Assembly: GCA_026989495.1 (NCBI GenBank)
Contig: JALSJE010000140.1
Span: forward strand, 1 to 37,640
From: Gammaproteobacteria bacterium
GTDB lineage: Bacteria > Pseudomonadota > Gammaproteobacteria > S144-34
Length of the DNA: 37,640 nt
Direction: 5' to 3'
Shown: positions 1 through 12,148 of the stretch, one piece after another
Position numbering within the stretch: position 1 is the stretch's first letter
How the letters are laid out: each line of letters opens with the position of its first letter
Position numbers and translations under genes: made by a program
Notes under the pieces: model-generated
The model's input: only the letters and a program-made list of their open reading frames with translations
The model's database searches: none
Told to the model about the DNA's origin: nothing

Positions 1-114
1 TTCCATTTCCTACTGGGGAAGTCAACTATACGGCAGGGCGCGGGGCGCGTCTTCCCTGCGGACGTGGGGGGAGTGGCGGCCGGAGCCCGCGCACCTCTGG
101 AAGCCATCTCAGAA

Positions 115-176
115 AGGAAACTCTGAAGGAAACTCTGATCAATCCGCTGCGCGGATTGATCAGAGTTTCCTTCAGA
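115..176. repeat. Perfect 26-bp inverted repeat (122-147 / 151-176, 3-nt loop) preceded by a 12-bp tandem direct repeat AGGAAACTCTGA (115-126, 127-138)
   Basis: TCTGAAGGAAACTCTGATCAATCCGC-tgc-GCGGATTGATCAGAGTTTCCTTCAGA read directly. Confidence 0.9.
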
Positions 177-344
177 TTCGGGACCCTGCCGGCGGTTACC
201 TTCAGGGCGCGGCACCGCGGCAAGGTGCCACCGACAGAGGCCGGATGCAAGCATGCAGTCGACCCCCCCTCACCTCAGCCCCTGGCAGCACGGGCGGCGT
301 CCATGTAAGACCTTCCGAAAGATCGGACCAAGGGGCGGGAGGGG

Positions 345-472
345 TTGACAAGCAGAGAGGAATATTAGAAACTGCAGATACGCTGATTGACCGGACCGGT
401 ACTCAGCGATCGACTCCTCCATCCTCCTTTGGTGGTTTTTGGCGCGGCTCCCACTTGCCGCGCCTTTTTTTT
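345..472 (+). ncRNA. Candidate small RNA: TTGACA -35 box at 345-350, intrinsic terminator at 441-472, no convincing ORF between
   Basis: TTGACA; GGCGCGG-ctcccacttg-CCGCGCC-TTTTTTTT; the -10 is not clear. Confidence 0.4.
441..472 (+). terminator. Intrinsic terminator
   Basis: 7-bp GC stem followed by 8 T. Confidence 0.85.
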
Positions 473-600
473 GGCCCTCCTGCCGTTCCCGCGGGCGGCT
501 CCCTCTCGAGGGCGCATCGGGTCGGTGTGCGCGGAGTGCACCCCCGTCTCCACCCCCGCCATCCCGTGGGCGGCTGGAGCAGGACACCGGGAGGCAGCCC

Positions 601-629
601 TTGTGCCCGCGCCGGCCGGCCGCTATGCT
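601..629 (+). promoter_or_regulatory. Putative rplM promoter (TTGTGC - 17 bp - TATGCT)
   Basis: Sigma70-like hexamers with 17-bp spacing, about 57 bp upstream of the rplM start. Confidence 0.5.
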
Positions 630-685
630 ATGCCGCCTTCCCCGCCGGGGAAAGGTTGGCTTTTCCTCGCTTTCGGAGACGGACC

Positions 686-1114
686 ATGCGGACCTACAGC
701 GCGAGGCCCGAGACGGTGCGGCGTGACTGGTACGTGGTGGATGCCACGGGAAAGACCTTGGGGCGGCTCGCCTCCGAGATCGCGCGCCGCCTGCGCGGCA
801 AGCACAAGCCCGTATACACGCCGCACGTGGATACCGGCGACTACATCATCGTGGTCAACGCCGCGAAGATCCGCGTCACCGGGCGCAAGCTCACGGACAA
901 GGTCTACCACTGGCACACGGGCTACCCCGGCGGCATCAAGTCCATCACGCTGGAGAAGCTGCTCGCCAAGCACCCGGAGCGGGTGATCGAACGCGCCGTG
1001 CGCGGCATGCTGCCGCGAAATCCTCTCGGGCGGGCCATGTTCAAGAAGCTCAAGGTGTACGCGGGCCCGGACCATCCGCATCAGGCCCAGCAGCCCAAGC
1101 CGCTGGACATCTGA
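686..1114 (+). CDS. rplM: 50S ribosomal protein L13
   Basis: 142 aa [30 protein letters not shown]..., L13 hallmark sequence; internal start of the 245..1114 ORF. Confidence 0.97.
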   Translation: MRTYSARPETVRRDWYVVDATGKTLGRLASEIARRLRGKHKPVYTPHVDTGDYIIVVNAAKIRVTGRKLTDKVYHWHTGYPGGIKSITLEKLLAKHPERVIERAVRGMLPRNPLGRAMFKKLKVYAGPDHPHQAQQPKPLDI

Positions 1115-1135
1115 GCGCAGCTCCGGAGCACTCAC

Positions 1136-1537
1136 ATGGCACAGGTCCAGAACTACTACTACGGCACCGGCCGGCGCAAGACCTCCACTGCGCGCGTCTT
1201 CCTCAAGGAGGGCGGCAGCGGCCAGATCGTGGTCAACGGCCGCCCCCTCGACCGGTACTTCGGGCGCGAGACCGCCCGCATGATCGTGCGCCAGCCGCTG
1301 GAGCTGGTGCAGATGGCCGACCGCTTCGATATCAAGGTGACGGTCAAGGGCGGCGGCATCAGCGGGCAGGCGGGCGCCATCCGCTTGGGGCTCGCCCGCG
1401 CCCTCATCGCCTACGACGAGAGCCTCCGGCCCGCGCTGCGCAAGGCCGGCTTCGTCACCCGCGACGCGCGCATGGTCGAGCGCAAGAAGCCCGGCCTCCA
1501 CAAGGCCCGCAAGCGGCCGCAATACTCCAAGCGCTGA
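1136..1537 (+). CDS. rpsI: 30S ribosomal protein S9
   Basis: [18 protein letters not shown] ... [17 protein letters not shown]. Confidence 0.97.
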   Translation: MAQVQNYYYGTGRRKTSTARVFLKEGGSGQIVVNGRPLDRYFGRETARMIVRQPLELVQMADRFDIKVTVKGGGISGQAGAIRLGLARALIAYDESLRPALRKAGFVTRDARMVERKKPGLHKARKRPQYSKR

Positions 1538-1609
1538 GAGCAGGCCGGGCCTGCGCCGCCTGCCACAGGCGGGGAAAGGTGCCCCGCAGGCGGCACCGGG
1601 GATCCGGGC

Positions 1610-1638
1610 TTGTCGGTCCTGGCATCGGCCTGTATCTT
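1610..1638 (+). promoter_or_regulatory. Putative tRNA-Gln promoter (TTGTCG - 17 bp - TATCTT)
   Basis: Hexamers with 17-bp spacing just upstream of the tRNA. Confidence 0.55.
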
Positions 1639-1651
1639 TTTGAAAGCGTTT

Positions 1652-1725
1652 TGGGGGATCGTCTAGCGGTAGGACGGCGGGCTCTGGACCCGCTAACCCA
1701 GGTTCGAATCCTGGTCCCCCAGCCA
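1652..1725 (+). tRNA. tRNA-Gln (anticodon CTG)
   Basis: TGGGGGA...GCGGG CTCTGGA CCCGC...GGTTCGAATCC...TCCCCCAGCCA; encoded CCA. Confidence 0.96.
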
Positions 1726-1735
1726 TCCCCCTGTC

Positions 1736-1769
1736 ACAGGCCCCGGCCTCCCGCCGGGGCCTGTCGTTT
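1736..1769 (+). terminator. Terminator-like hairpin after tRNA-Gln
   Basis: ACAGGCCCCGGC-ctccc-GCCGGGGCCTGT then CGTTT. Confidence 0.7.
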
Positions 1770-1784
1770 CCGGACGGCCCCCCC

Positions 1785-1812
1785 TTGACAGCCTCCGTGT
1801 TCCGTCTATTCT
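1785..1812 (+). promoter_or_regulatory. Promoter of peroxidase/phosphoesterase/cytochrome operon (TTGACA - 16 bp - TATTCT)
   Basis: Consensus -35 and near-consensus -10. Confidence 0.7.
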
Positions 1813-1813
1813 C

Positions 1814-1838
1814 AGTCTTAGACTAAGTCTAGAGTCTA
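1814..1838. promoter_or_regulatory. Operator-like overlapping palindromes at the transcription start
   Basis: AGTCT-T-AGACT, TAGACT-A-AGTCTA and direct repeat AGTCTAG AGTCTAG immediately after the -10. Confidence 0.6.
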
Positions 1839-1925
1839 GGTCGTTAAACGGCTGCCACCGGCAGGGTGGCCTTGCGAAAGGCCCCAAGGGGCCAGGAACG
1901 AGACAGCCGGAGGAGAGGAAGAACC

Positions 1926-3071
1926 ATGCGTCTCGACCGTAGCCTGAGGATCCTACTGATGGCCGGCACCTGCTGGGCCGGTGCGGCACTGGCGGCGCCG
2001 CCGCTGGGCCTGCCCCCAGTGCCGGTCCCCGAAGGCAACCCCATCACGCCCGAGAAGGTGAAGCTCGGCGAGCGGCTCTTCCACGAGAAGCGCTTCAGCG
2101 CCGACGGCTCCGTGAGCTGCGCCACCTGCCACAAGCCCGAGCTAGCCTTCACCGACGGCCTGCCCGTGGCCGAGGGCATCCGCAAGCAGAAGGGCACGCG
2201 CAACACGCCCACGGTGGTGAACGCCGCCTTCTACACCAGCCAGTTCTGGGACGGGCGCCGCCCCAGCCTGGAGGAGCAGGCCAAGGACCCCTTCGTCAAC
2301 CCCATCGAGCACGGGCTCGAGAGCCATGGGCCCATTCTCGAGGTGGTGCGCACCGATCCGCAGTACCGTGCGCAATTCCGCAGGGTCTTCGGCGTGACGC
2401 CGGACGAGATCACCATCGACCATGTGGTGCAGGCCATCGCCGCCTTCGAGCGTACGGTCATCTCCGGCGACTCGCCCTTCGACCGCTACCTCTACGGCGG
2501 CGACAAGACGGCGCTGTCGGAATCGGCCATCCGCGGACTCAAGGTCTTCCGCACCAAGGGCCGCTGCGTGGACTGCCACAAGATCGAGCAGACCAGCGCC
2601 ACCTTCACCGACAACGACTTCCACAACCTCGGGGTGGGCTTCAAGCGCATCGCCCCGCGTCTGCACGAGATCGTGGCCAGGTTCCGTGAGGCCAGGGCCC
2701 GGGGGGCGGATCTCGACGAGTCGGTGCTGACCGAGGCCGAGGTCTCGGAGCTCGGCCGCTTCGCCGTCACCGGGCGCATCTCCGATCTGGGGCGCTTCAA
2801 GACGCCGACCCTGCGCAACGTCGCCGTCACCGCCCCCTACATGCACGACGGCAGCCTCAAGACTCTGGAGGAAGTCGTCGAGTTCTACGACAAGGGCGGC
2901 GAGGCCAACGACTTCCTCGACGGCGGCATCCGGCCGCTCAAGCTCACCGAGCAGGAGAAGAGGGACCTGGTCGAGTTCCTCAGGTCCCTGACCAGCCCGC
3001 GCTTCGCCAGGGCCGCCCGCGCGCAGGGTGCCTCCGGCGCGGATGCCGTGCGTACGGCGCAGGCCCGGTAG
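1926..3071 (+). CDS. Diheme cytochrome c peroxidase / MauG-family protein, exported
   Basis: Signal peptide; CATCHK and CVDCHK heme motifs; LAFTDGLPVAEG, RNTPTVVNAAF, FKTPTLRNVAVTAPYMHDG. Confidence 0.93.
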   Translation: MRLDRSLRILLMAGTCWAGAALAAPPLGLPPVPVPEGNPITPEKVKLGERLFHEKRFSADGSVSCATCHKPELAFTDGLPVAEGIRKQKGTRNTPTVVNAAFYTSQFWDGRRPSLEEQAKDPFVNPIEHGLESHGPILEVVRTDPQYRAQFRRVFGVTPDEITIDHVVQAIAAFERTVISGDSPFDRYLYGGDKTALSESAIRGLKVFRTKGRCVDCHKIEQTSATFTDNDFHNLGVGFKRIAPRLHEIVARFREARARGADLDESVLTEAEVSELGRFAVTGRISDLGRFKTPTLRNVAVTAPYMHDGSLKTLEEVVEFYDKGGEANDFLDGGIRPLKLTEQEKRDLVEFLRSLTSPRFARAARAQGASGADAVRTAQAR

Positions 3072-3138
3072 CCAGCATGCCGCCCGCGGCCCCCTTGGTG
3101 CGACGGGCGGGCAGGTTCATGCCAGGAGGAGTGGAGCC

Positions 3139-4215
<1,077 letters not shown>

Positions 4216-4262
4216 TGGCGGTGCAGGTTCGGGCGCGGAAGGACACAGGAGGAGCGAGGACC

Positions 4263-4679
4263 ATGCGGTACCACGACACGCTCAAGCACTTCATGGCCGC
4301 GGGCGCGGCGGCGCTGGCGCTGGGGGCGGCATCCGCCGGCGCGGACGAATTCACCCGGGCGGATCTCGAGAAGTGGCGCAAGGAGTTCATGGCGGTGGTG
4401 CAGGAGGGCGAGCGGCTCTTCCATAGCGGCAAGCTCGGGGGCAATACGGTCTCCTGCGACATGTGCCACCCCAACGCCAGCAACACCCATCCGGAGACCT
4501 ACCCCAAGTTCCAGAAGCAGCTCGGCGAGGTGGCCACGCTGCGCCAGATGATCAACTGGTGCATCGAGAACCCGCTGGAGGGCAAGCCGCTGCCGCTCGA
4601 CGACCCGCGCATGGTCGCGCTCGAGGCCTACATCACCTACGAGCGCCGGGGCGTCAAGCTCGACCCGGGCAAGCACTGA
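4263..4679 (+). CDS. Periplasmic monoheme c-type cytochrome
   Basis: Signal peptide and single CDMCH; LRQMINWCIENPLEGKPL. Confidence 0.85.
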   Translation: MRYHDTLKHFMAAGAAALALGAASAGADEFTRADLEKWRKEFMAVVQEGERLFHSGKLGGNTVSCDMCHPNASNTHPETYPKFQKQLGEVATLRQMINWCIENPLEGKPLPLDDPRMVALEAYITYERRGVKLDPGKH

Positions 4680-4705
4680 GCCCCCAGCGGGCCATGCGCG
4701 CTCCG

Positions 4706-4736
4706 GCGGGGCCGGCGCGCCGGCCCCGCTTCTTTT
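4706..4736 (+). terminator. Intrinsic terminator of the cytochrome operon
   Basis: GCGGGGCCGGC-gc-GCCGGCCCCGC followed by TTCTTTT. Confidence 0.9.
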
Positions 4737-4998
4737 CGGCCCTTCCGCCTTGCTCGTGCGCGCCTCCCTCGTCGAGGCGCATCGCGGCCGGCGTGCGCCG
4801 GCAGGGCGCTTGGCAGCGCCGGCCGCTCCCTCGAGGAAGGGAAAGGGGGAGAGCGCGGCTGGCTGCGACCCGACCCCACGATGATGCCCTGGGGCGGCGG
4901 GGCCTGCAGGCGGCCGGCAGGGCCGTGCAGCCACCTCCCTGCAGACGGTCGTCGGGCCCGGGCCTGCTAGAATGGGCGCCCTTCCGGCGGCGGGCCCC

Positions 4999-7900
4999 AT
5001 GAGCGAAACCCAGCGCATCCGCGAGATCCCCTACAACTACACCTCCTTCTCGGACCGCGAGATCGTGGTCCGCTTCCTGGGCGAGCCCATGTGGGAGGTG
5101 ATCGAGCGGCTTCGCGCCTCGCGCCGCACGGGGATCTCGGCGCGCCTCCTGTTCGAGGTGCTGGGCGACCTCTGGGTGGTCACCCGCAACCCCTTCCTGC
5201 AGGAGGACCTGCTCGCCGACCGGCGCCGGCGCGAGGCACTGGTGGCAGCCATGCGCCGCCGCATCGCCGAGGTCGAGGCCCGCGCCGAGGGCAACCCGCT
5301 GGCGCTCAGGCTCGCCACCGCGGCGCGCGAAGCGGTGTCGCGCTTCGAGGCCTGGTTCCCGCGCCAGCGCGCGCTGCGCCGCCGGGCCCTGCGGGCGCTC
5401 GCCCGCGCCACCCGCCGCGAGAACGTGGACTTCTCCCCCTACGCGCGGGTGGCCCACGCCACGGACGCCACCGACTGGCGCGTGGAGCTGCCCTTCGTGG
5501 TCGTCTCGCCCGACACCGAGGCCGAGGTGGCGGCCGTGGTGCGCGCCTGCATCGAGCTCGGGCTCACCGTCATCCCCCGCGGCGGCGGCACGGGCTACAC
5601 CGGCTCGGCCGTGCCGCTCGACGAGGCGAGCGCCGTCGTCAACACCGAGAAGCTGGAGGGACTGGGGCCGGTGGAGCTGCGTGCCTTGCCGGGCGTGGAC
5701 GGCGAGGTGCCCACCATCCGTGCCGAGGCGGGGGTGGTCACGCGCCGCGTGGCCGAGGCGGCCGAGCGGGCCGGATATGTCTTCGCCGTGGACCCCACCT
5801 CGCAGGACGCCTGCACCATCGGCGGCAATATCGCCATGAACGCCGGCGGCAAGAAGGCGGTGCTGTGGGGCACCACGCTCGACAACCTCGTCTCCTGGCG
5901 CATGGTCACGCCCGACGGCGATTGGCTGGAGATCGAGCGCATCGGCCACAACCTCGGCCGCATCCACGACCAGCCCGAGGTGCGCTTCCGCATCACCCGC
6001 TACGGGCCGGACGGGCGCAGCCCGCGCGGGGAGCCGGAGGAGATCCGGGTGCCCGGCGCGGCCCTGCGCAAGTCGGGTCTGGGCAAGGACGTCACGGACA
6101 AGTTCCTCGCCGGCATCCCGGGCGTGCAGAAGGAGGGCTGCGACGGCATCGTCACCTCGGCGGTGTTCGTGCTGCACCGCTTACCCGCCCACACCCGCAC
6201 CGTGTGCCTGGAGTTCTTCGGCGCCGACCTGCGCCCGGCGGTGGAGGCCATCGTGGCGGTGAAGGCCCATGTCGAGGCCCGCCCCGGCGTGGTGCTGTCC
6301 GGCCTGGAGCACCTGGACGAGCGCTATCTCAAGGCCGTCGGCTACGCCAGCAAGGCCCCGCGCCGGGAGCGCCCGCGCATGGTGCTGCTCGCCGACATCT
6401 CCGGTGACGACGAGACCGCCGTGGCCGCGGCCGCCTCCGAGGTGGTGCGCATCGCCAACGCGCGCGAGGGCGAGGGCTTCGTGGCCGCGAGCCCCGAGGC
6501 GCGCCGGCGCTTCTGGGCCGACCGCGCGCGCACCGCCGCCATCGCCGCCCACACCAACGCCTTCAAGATCAACGAGGACGTGGTGATCCCGCTCGAGCGC
6601 CTCGCCGACTACACCGAAGGCGTCGAGCGCATCAACATCGAGCACTCCATCGCCAACAAGCTGCGTATCGTCGCGGCGGTGGAGGCCTTCGTGGCCGGCC
6701 CCATGGCGGCGGTCCGGGAGGGGCGCGACTACGAGGCCTCGGCCGAGCTGGACGCCATCCTCGAGGGCAAGCGCCAGGCCGCGCGCGAGCTGCTCGCGCG
6801 GGTGCGCTCGCGCTGGGAGGCCCTGCTCGCGGCGCTCGACGAGCCCGCGGCCGACCACCCGGAGCTGCTCGACGAGGCCGCCCGCGCCGCCCTGCGCCCG
6901 GGCGACACCCTCGCCGACCTGCTCCTGCGGCGGGCGCTGCGGGTCTCCTACAGGCGCGAGGTGCGCCGGCCGCTGGAGGAGATCTTCACCGGCGAGGCCT
7001 TCGCCCCCGTGCGCCGGCGGCTCGACGCCATCCACGCCGAGATCCGCGCGAGCCGCCTGTTCGTGGCCCTGCACATGCACGCGGGCGACGGCAACGTCCA
7101 CACCAACATCCCGGTCCTGTCCAGCGACTACCACATGCTGCGCGAGGCCGAACGCATCGTGGACCGCATCATGGCGCTGGCCCGCCGCCTCGGCGGGGTC
7201 ATCTCCGGCGAGCACGGCATCGGCATCACCAAGCTGCGGTACCTGGAGCCCGAGGCGATCGAGGCCTTCGCCGCCTACAAGCGCCGCGTCGATCCCGAGG
7301 GGCGCTTCAACCGCGGCAAGCTCCTGCCCGGCGGGGGGCTCGAGCGCGCCTACACGCCCTCGCTGCGTCTGGTGCAGCAGGAGGCCCTGATCCTGGAGGA
7401 GAGCGCCCTCGGCGCCCTCAACGACGACATCCGCCACTGCCTGCGCTGCGGCAAGTGCAAGCCGGTCTGCAGCACCCATGTCCCCCGCGCGAACCTGCTG
7501 TACTCGCCGCGCAACAAGATCCTCGCCGCCGGCATGCTCGTCGAGGCCTTCCTCTACGAGGAGCAGACCCGGCGCGGCGTGTCCGTACGCCACTTCGAGG
7601 AGCTCGCCGACGTGGCCGACCACTGCACGGTCTGCCGCAAGTGTGCCGCCCCGTGTCCGGTGGACATCGACTTCGGCGAGGTCACCATGCGCATCCGGTC
7701 CATCCTGCGCGAGCGGGCCGGGCGCTGCGGCAGCCCCGCCACGCGCGCCGCCATGGCCTTCCTGAACCTCACCGACCCGCGCATGGTGCATGCAGGCCGG
7801 GCCCTGCTCGCGCGCGCGGGCTTCGGGATGCTGCGCGCGGTCCACACCGCCGCGCGCCGTCTCGGACTGGTGGGGCCGCGCGCCGAGCGGCGGCCGCCTG

Positions 7901-8985
7901 CACCCACCACCGGACGCCCGCGCGTGGCGGCCCAGGTGCTGCACTTCGTGCGCCGCCCGGTGGAGGCCGAGGTCCCCGCGCGCACCATGCGCCAGGCGCT
8001 CGGGCTCGGCGCCGAGCGCGACGTGGTGCCCATCCTGCGCGACCCGGCGCGCGCGGGCGAGGACACCGAGGCCGTGCTCTACTTTCCCGGCTGCGGCTCG
8101 GAGCGGCTGTTCGGGCAGGTGGGGCTCGCCACGCTGGCGATGCTGTGGGAGACGGGGGCGCGCACCGTGCTCCCGCCCGGCTACCTCTGCTGCGGCTACC
8201 CCCAGCGCGCCGCCGGCGACGAGGTGCGCGCCCGCCGCATCGTCACCGACAACCGGGTGCTGCTGCACCGCATGGCCAACGGGCTCGCCTGGCTCGACAT
8301 ACGCGCCGTCATCGTCTCCTGCGGCACCTGCATGGACCAGCTCGACGCCTACGAGCTCGGCCAGGTCTTCCCGGGCGCACGTCTCGTGGACATCCACGAG
8401 TACCTGCTGGAGCGGGGCGTGCGCATGGAAGGCGGCGGGCGCCCGCGCTACCTGTTCCATGACCCCTGCCACAGCCCCCTCAGGACCTACGGGGCGGCCG
8501 AGGTGGCCCGCGCGCTCACGGGGCAGGACGTGCCGCTCACCGATCGTTGCTGCGGCGAGGCCGGCACCTTCGCCGTCTCCCGCCCGGACGTGGCGGTGCA
8601 GGTGCGCTTCCGCAAGGTCGAGTCGTTGCGTGCGGCCCTCCAGGCGCTCAAGGGCCGGTCGCATGCGGCCCCCCGTGAGGCGTGGGCGAGCGGCATGTCC
8701 GGGGGTTCGGGATCGGAGCCGGAGCCCGGCCCTGCCGCCTCCGGGCGCGGCGCCGCTTCCCGCGACCGGCCGCTGCGCGACCCCGTGTCCGCGGCGCCCG
8801 GCGAAGCCAAGGTGCTCACCGCGTGCCCCGCGTGCCTGCAGGGGCTGTCGCGCTACCGCCTCGACACCGGCCTCGAGGCCGACTACCTGGTGGTGGAGCT
8901 CGCGCGCCGGCGGTTGGGGCCGGACTGGCAGGCGCGCTTCCTCGAGCGCGTCCGGCGCGGCGGCATCGAGCGGGTGATGCTGTGA
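4999..8985 (+). CDS. Giant FAD-linked oxidase / iron-sulfur oxidoreductase (GlcD/D-lactate dehydrogenase-like + 4Fe-4S + two CCG domains)
   Basis: [19 protein letters not shown]-binding, FAD-oxidase C ([21 protein letters not shown]), [11 protein letters not shown] and [14 protein letters not shown] clusters, two CCG-type motifs ([12 protein letters not shown] / CCGEAGTF). Confidence 0.92.
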   Translation: MSETQRIREIPYNYTSFSDREIVVRFLGEPMWEVIERLRASRRTGISARLLFEVLGDLWVVTRNPFLQEDLLADRRRREALVAAMRRRIAEVEARAEGNPLALRLATAAREAVSRFEAWFPRQRALRRRALRALARATRRENVDFSPYARVAHATDATDWRVELPFVVVSPDTEAEVAAVVRACIELGLTVIPRGGGTGYTGSAVPLDEASAVVNTEKLEGLGPVELRALPGVDGEVPTIRAEAGVVTRRVAEAAERAGYVFAVDPTSQDACTIGGNIAMNAGGKKAVLWGTTLDNLVSWRMVTPDGDWLEIERIGHNLGRIHDQPEVRFRITRYGPDGRSPRGEPEEIRVPGAALRKSGLGKDVTDKFLAGIPGVQKEGCDGIVTSAVFVLHRLPAHTRTVCLEFFGADLRPAVEAIVAVKAHVEARPGVVLSGLEHLDERYLKAVGYASKAPRRERPRMVLLADISGDDETAVAAAASEVVRIANAREGEGFVAASPEARRRFWADRARTAAIAAHTNAFKINEDVVIPLERLADYTEGVERINIEHSIANKLRIVAAVEAFVAGPMAAVREGRDYEASAELDAILEGKRQAARELLARVRSRWEALLAALDEPAADHPELLDEAARAALRPGDTLADLLLRRALRVSYRREVRRPLEEIFTGEAFAPVRRRLDAIHAEIRASRLFVALHMHAGDGNVHTNIPVLSSDYHMLREAERIVDRIMALARRLGGVISGEHGIGITKLRYLEPEAIEAFAAYKRRVDPEGRFNRGKLLPGGGLERAYTPSLRLVQQEALILEESALGALNDDIRHCLRCGKCKPVCSTHVPRANLLYSPRNKILAAGMLVEAFLYEEQTRRGVSVRHFEELADVADHCTVCRKCAAPCPVDIDFGEVTMRIRSILRERAGRCGSPATRAAMAFLNLTDPRMVHAGRALLARAGFGMLRAVHTAARRLGLVGPRAERRPPAPTTGRPRVAAQVLHFVRRPVEAEVPARTMRQALGLGAERDVVPILRDPARAGEDTEAVLYFPGCGSERLFGQVGLATLAMLWETGARTVLPPGYLCCGYPQRAAGDEVRARRIVTDNRVLLHRMANGLAWLDIRAVIVSCGTCMDQLDAYELGQVFPGARLVDIHEYLLERGVRMEGGGRPRYLFHDPCHSPLRTYGAAEVARALTGQDVPLTDRCCGEAGTFAVSRPDVAVQVRFRKVESLRAALQALKGRSHAAPREAWASGMSGGSGSEPEPGPAASGRGAASRDRPLRDPVSAAPGEAKVLTACPACLQGLSRYRLDTGLEADYLVVELARRRLGPDWQARFLERVRRGGIERVML
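8655..8800 (+). repeat. Dispersed GC-rich repeat family I, copy E (core 8737-8796), in-frame within the flavoprotein
   Basis: Core GCCTCCGGGCGCGGCGCCGCTTCCCGCGACCGGCCGCTGCGCGACCCCGTGTCCGCGGCG aligns with copies D, A, B, C. Confidence 0.65.
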
Positions 8986-9081
8986 GGGAAGAGACGTGAG
9001 GCGGGCGGCGGGTGCCGCGTGACCTCCCGCTCGCCTCCCGTCTCCCGCCTGTCGCCCTTACAATATAGAGGTGTGGGGGAC

Positions 9082-9282
9082 GTGGGTCGCTTCCTCGTCA
9101 TCCTGGGTCTGGTGCTGGTGGCGGTGGGGCTTCTCCTGCCGCTCCTGGGCAAGCTCGGCCTCGGGCGTCTGCCGGGCGACATCGTGATCGAGCGCGACGG
9201 CTTCCGCCTCTATATTCCCTTGATGACCTCGCTCCTGGTGAGCCTGGTCCTCACCCTCATCCTCTGGCTCATCAACCGGTAA
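9082..9282 (+). CDS. Small DUF2905-like membrane protein
   Basis: GRFLVILGLVLVAVGLLLPLLGKLGLGRLPGDIVIERDGFRLYIPLMTSLLVS; GTG start (9073 also possible). Confidence 0.8.
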   Translation: MGRFLVILGLVLVAVGLLLPLLGKLGLGRLPGDIVIERDGFRLYIPLMTSLLVSLVLTLILWLINR

Positions 9283-9286
9283 GGGA

Positions 9287-9344
9287 GCCCCCCTCCCAGA
9301 CCCTCCCCCCCCGCGCGGCGGGTAAAGGCCGGGGTGGGGGCCGG
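9287..9344. repeat. Palindromic GC-rich repeat family II, copy 1 (intergenic)
   Basis: CCCCCCTCCCAGACCCTCCCCCCCCGCGCGGCGGGTAAAGGCCGGGGTGGGGG matches copy at 35961. Confidence 0.7.
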
Positions 9345-9361
9345 ATACCGGGCCCGTCTCC

Positions 9362-10021
9362 TCAGGCCTCGAGCACGCGCACGCCGTCGGCGGTGCCCAG
9401 GATCAGGAGGTCGGCAGGGCGCAGGGCGAAGATGCCCACCGTCACCACGCCCGGGATATCGTTGATCTCGGACTCCATCTTCGCCGGCTCCATGATCCGT
9501 AAGTTGCGCACGTCCAGGATCTGGTTGCCGTTGTCCGTGACGAAGCCCTCGCGCAGCACCGGCTGGCCACCCATGGCCGCCAGGCGCCGGGCCACCAGGC
9601 TGCGGGCCATGGGGATCACCTCCACCGGGAGGGGGAACTCGCCCAGCACGTCCACCAGCTTGGACTCGTCGGCGATGCAGACGAACTTGCGGCTCGCCGC
9701 GGCCACGATCTTCTCGCGGGTGAGCGCTCCGCCGCCGCCCTTGATGAGCTGCAGATGCCGGTTGGCCTCGTCGGCCCCGTCCACGTAGAGGGGGAGCTCG
9801 CCTGCCTCGTTCAGATCCAGCACGGGGATGCCGTGGGCGCGCAGGCGCTCTTCGGTGGCCTTGGAGCTCGCCACCGTCCCCTCGATGCGCCCCTTGATCT
9901 CGGCCAGGGCGTCGATGAAGTGGTTGGCGGTGGAGCCGGTGCCCACCCCGATGATCGTGCCGGCCTCCACGTGCTCGATGGCCGCGCGCGCGGCGCGCTG
10001 CTTCATCGCCTCTTTGTCCAT
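9362..10021 (-). CDS. rpiA: Ribose-5-phosphate isomerase A
   Basis: [36 protein letters not shown]. Confidence 0.97.
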   Translation of the reverse strand: MDKEAMKQRAARAAIEHVEAGTIIGVGTGSTANHFIDALAEIKGRIEGTVASSKATEERLRAHGIPVLDLNEAGELPLYVDGADEANRHLQLIKGGGGALTREKIVAAASRKFVCIADESKLVDVLGEFPLPVEVIPMARSLVARRLAAMGGQPVLREGFVTDNGNQILDVRNLRIMEPAKMESEINDIPGVVTVGIFALRPADLLILGTADGVRVLEA

Positions 10022-10100
10022 CGCGTCGCTCTCCCCGAGTTGGTGCGGATTTGCGCGAGATGATACCGTTACGGCCGAACCGCGGCCACGGCTCCACGAA

Positions 10101-11612
<1,512 letters not shown>

Positions 11613-11642
11613 ATGTCACCCGCGTGCCCGCCCGGCGGCGCC

Positions 11643-11669
11643 AAAAAGAAGGCCCGCACGTGGCGGGCC
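11643..11669 (-). terminator. Intrinsic terminator for the H1-like gene
   Basis: On minus strand GGCCCGC-cacgt-GCGGGCC then TTCTTTTTGG. Confidence 0.8.
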
Positions 11670-11695
11670 CTCGTTCGTCGGCCGGAAGCGTCCGC

Positions 11696-12013
11696 TCAGC
11701 GGCGCGCGGCCTTCTTCTTCCGTCCGGCCTTCTTCTTCCGTGTGGCTTTCTTCTTGGTTGTAGCCTTCTTCCGCGTGGCCTTCTTCCGTGTAGCCTTCTT
11801 GCGGGTGGCCTTCTTCCGCGCGGCCTTCTTCCGTGTAGCCTTCTTGCGGGTGGCCTTCTTCTTGGTTGCGGCCTTCTTCCGCGTGGCCTTCTTCTTCACC
11901 GTGGTGCGGCGCTTGGTGGCGGCCTTCTTCTTGGTGGCCACCTTGCGCTTCGCGGCGGCCTTCTTGCGGGTTGCAGTCTTGCGCTTGGGTGCGGCTTTCT
12001 TCTTCGTAGCCAT
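11696..12013 (-). CDS. Histone H1-like / AlgP-like Lys-Ala-Thr-Arg-rich nucleoid protein
   Basis: 105 aa made of KKA(T/A)RKKA-type repeats. Confidence 0.85.
   Translation of the reverse strand: MATKKKAAPKRKTATRKKAAAKRKVATKKKAATKRRTTVKKKATRKKAATKKKATRKKATRKKAARKKATRKKATRKKATRKKATTKKKATRKKKAGRKKKAARR
11766..11855. repeat. 45-bp tandem duplication in the H1-like gene
   Basis: 11766-11810 and 11811-11855 differ at one base (ccgcgTgg vs ccgcgCgg). Confidence 0.9.
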
Positions 12014-12053
12014 CTCTTACCTCCCGAGGCAACAACAGAAACACCCGCGGTTG

Positions 12054-12086
12054 AGTATATACGAGAATCTCAAAATTGCCAGTCAA
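12054..12086 (-). promoter_or_regulatory. Possible promoter of the H1-like gene (TTGACT ... TATATA/TATACT)
   Basis: AT-rich island upstream of the ATG; spacing 19-21 bp, not ideal. Confidence 0.4.
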
Positions 12087-12148
12087 CTACGCGCGTGTGC
12101 TCATGCGTTGCGTCGGGAGTGTGATGCATCTCGCAAGCCCCTTTCCGC

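Noticed and set aside
623-1726. 367-aa minus-strand ORF and 98-aa ORF 1693..1989 (MAGGPGFEPG..., ...GDQDSNLG)
   Set aside because: Translations of the tRNA-Gln antisense strand plus antisense of rplM/rpsI; a classic spurious pattern.
4654-8664. Long minus-strand ORFs of 507 and 827 aa antisense to the flavoprotein
   Set aside because: GC-rich shadow ORFs rich in His/Gly/Arg/Ala; the sense strand has unambiguous conserved domains.
9287-9344. Terminator after the DUF2905 gene
   Set aside because: Lacks a U-tract; better explained as palindromic repeat family II because the same sequence recurs at 35961.
11766-11855. Possible CRISPR-like array of short repeats
   Set aside because: Repeats are contiguous, codon-phased and lack spacers; they are coding tandem repeats. 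No CRISPR array was seen in the window.
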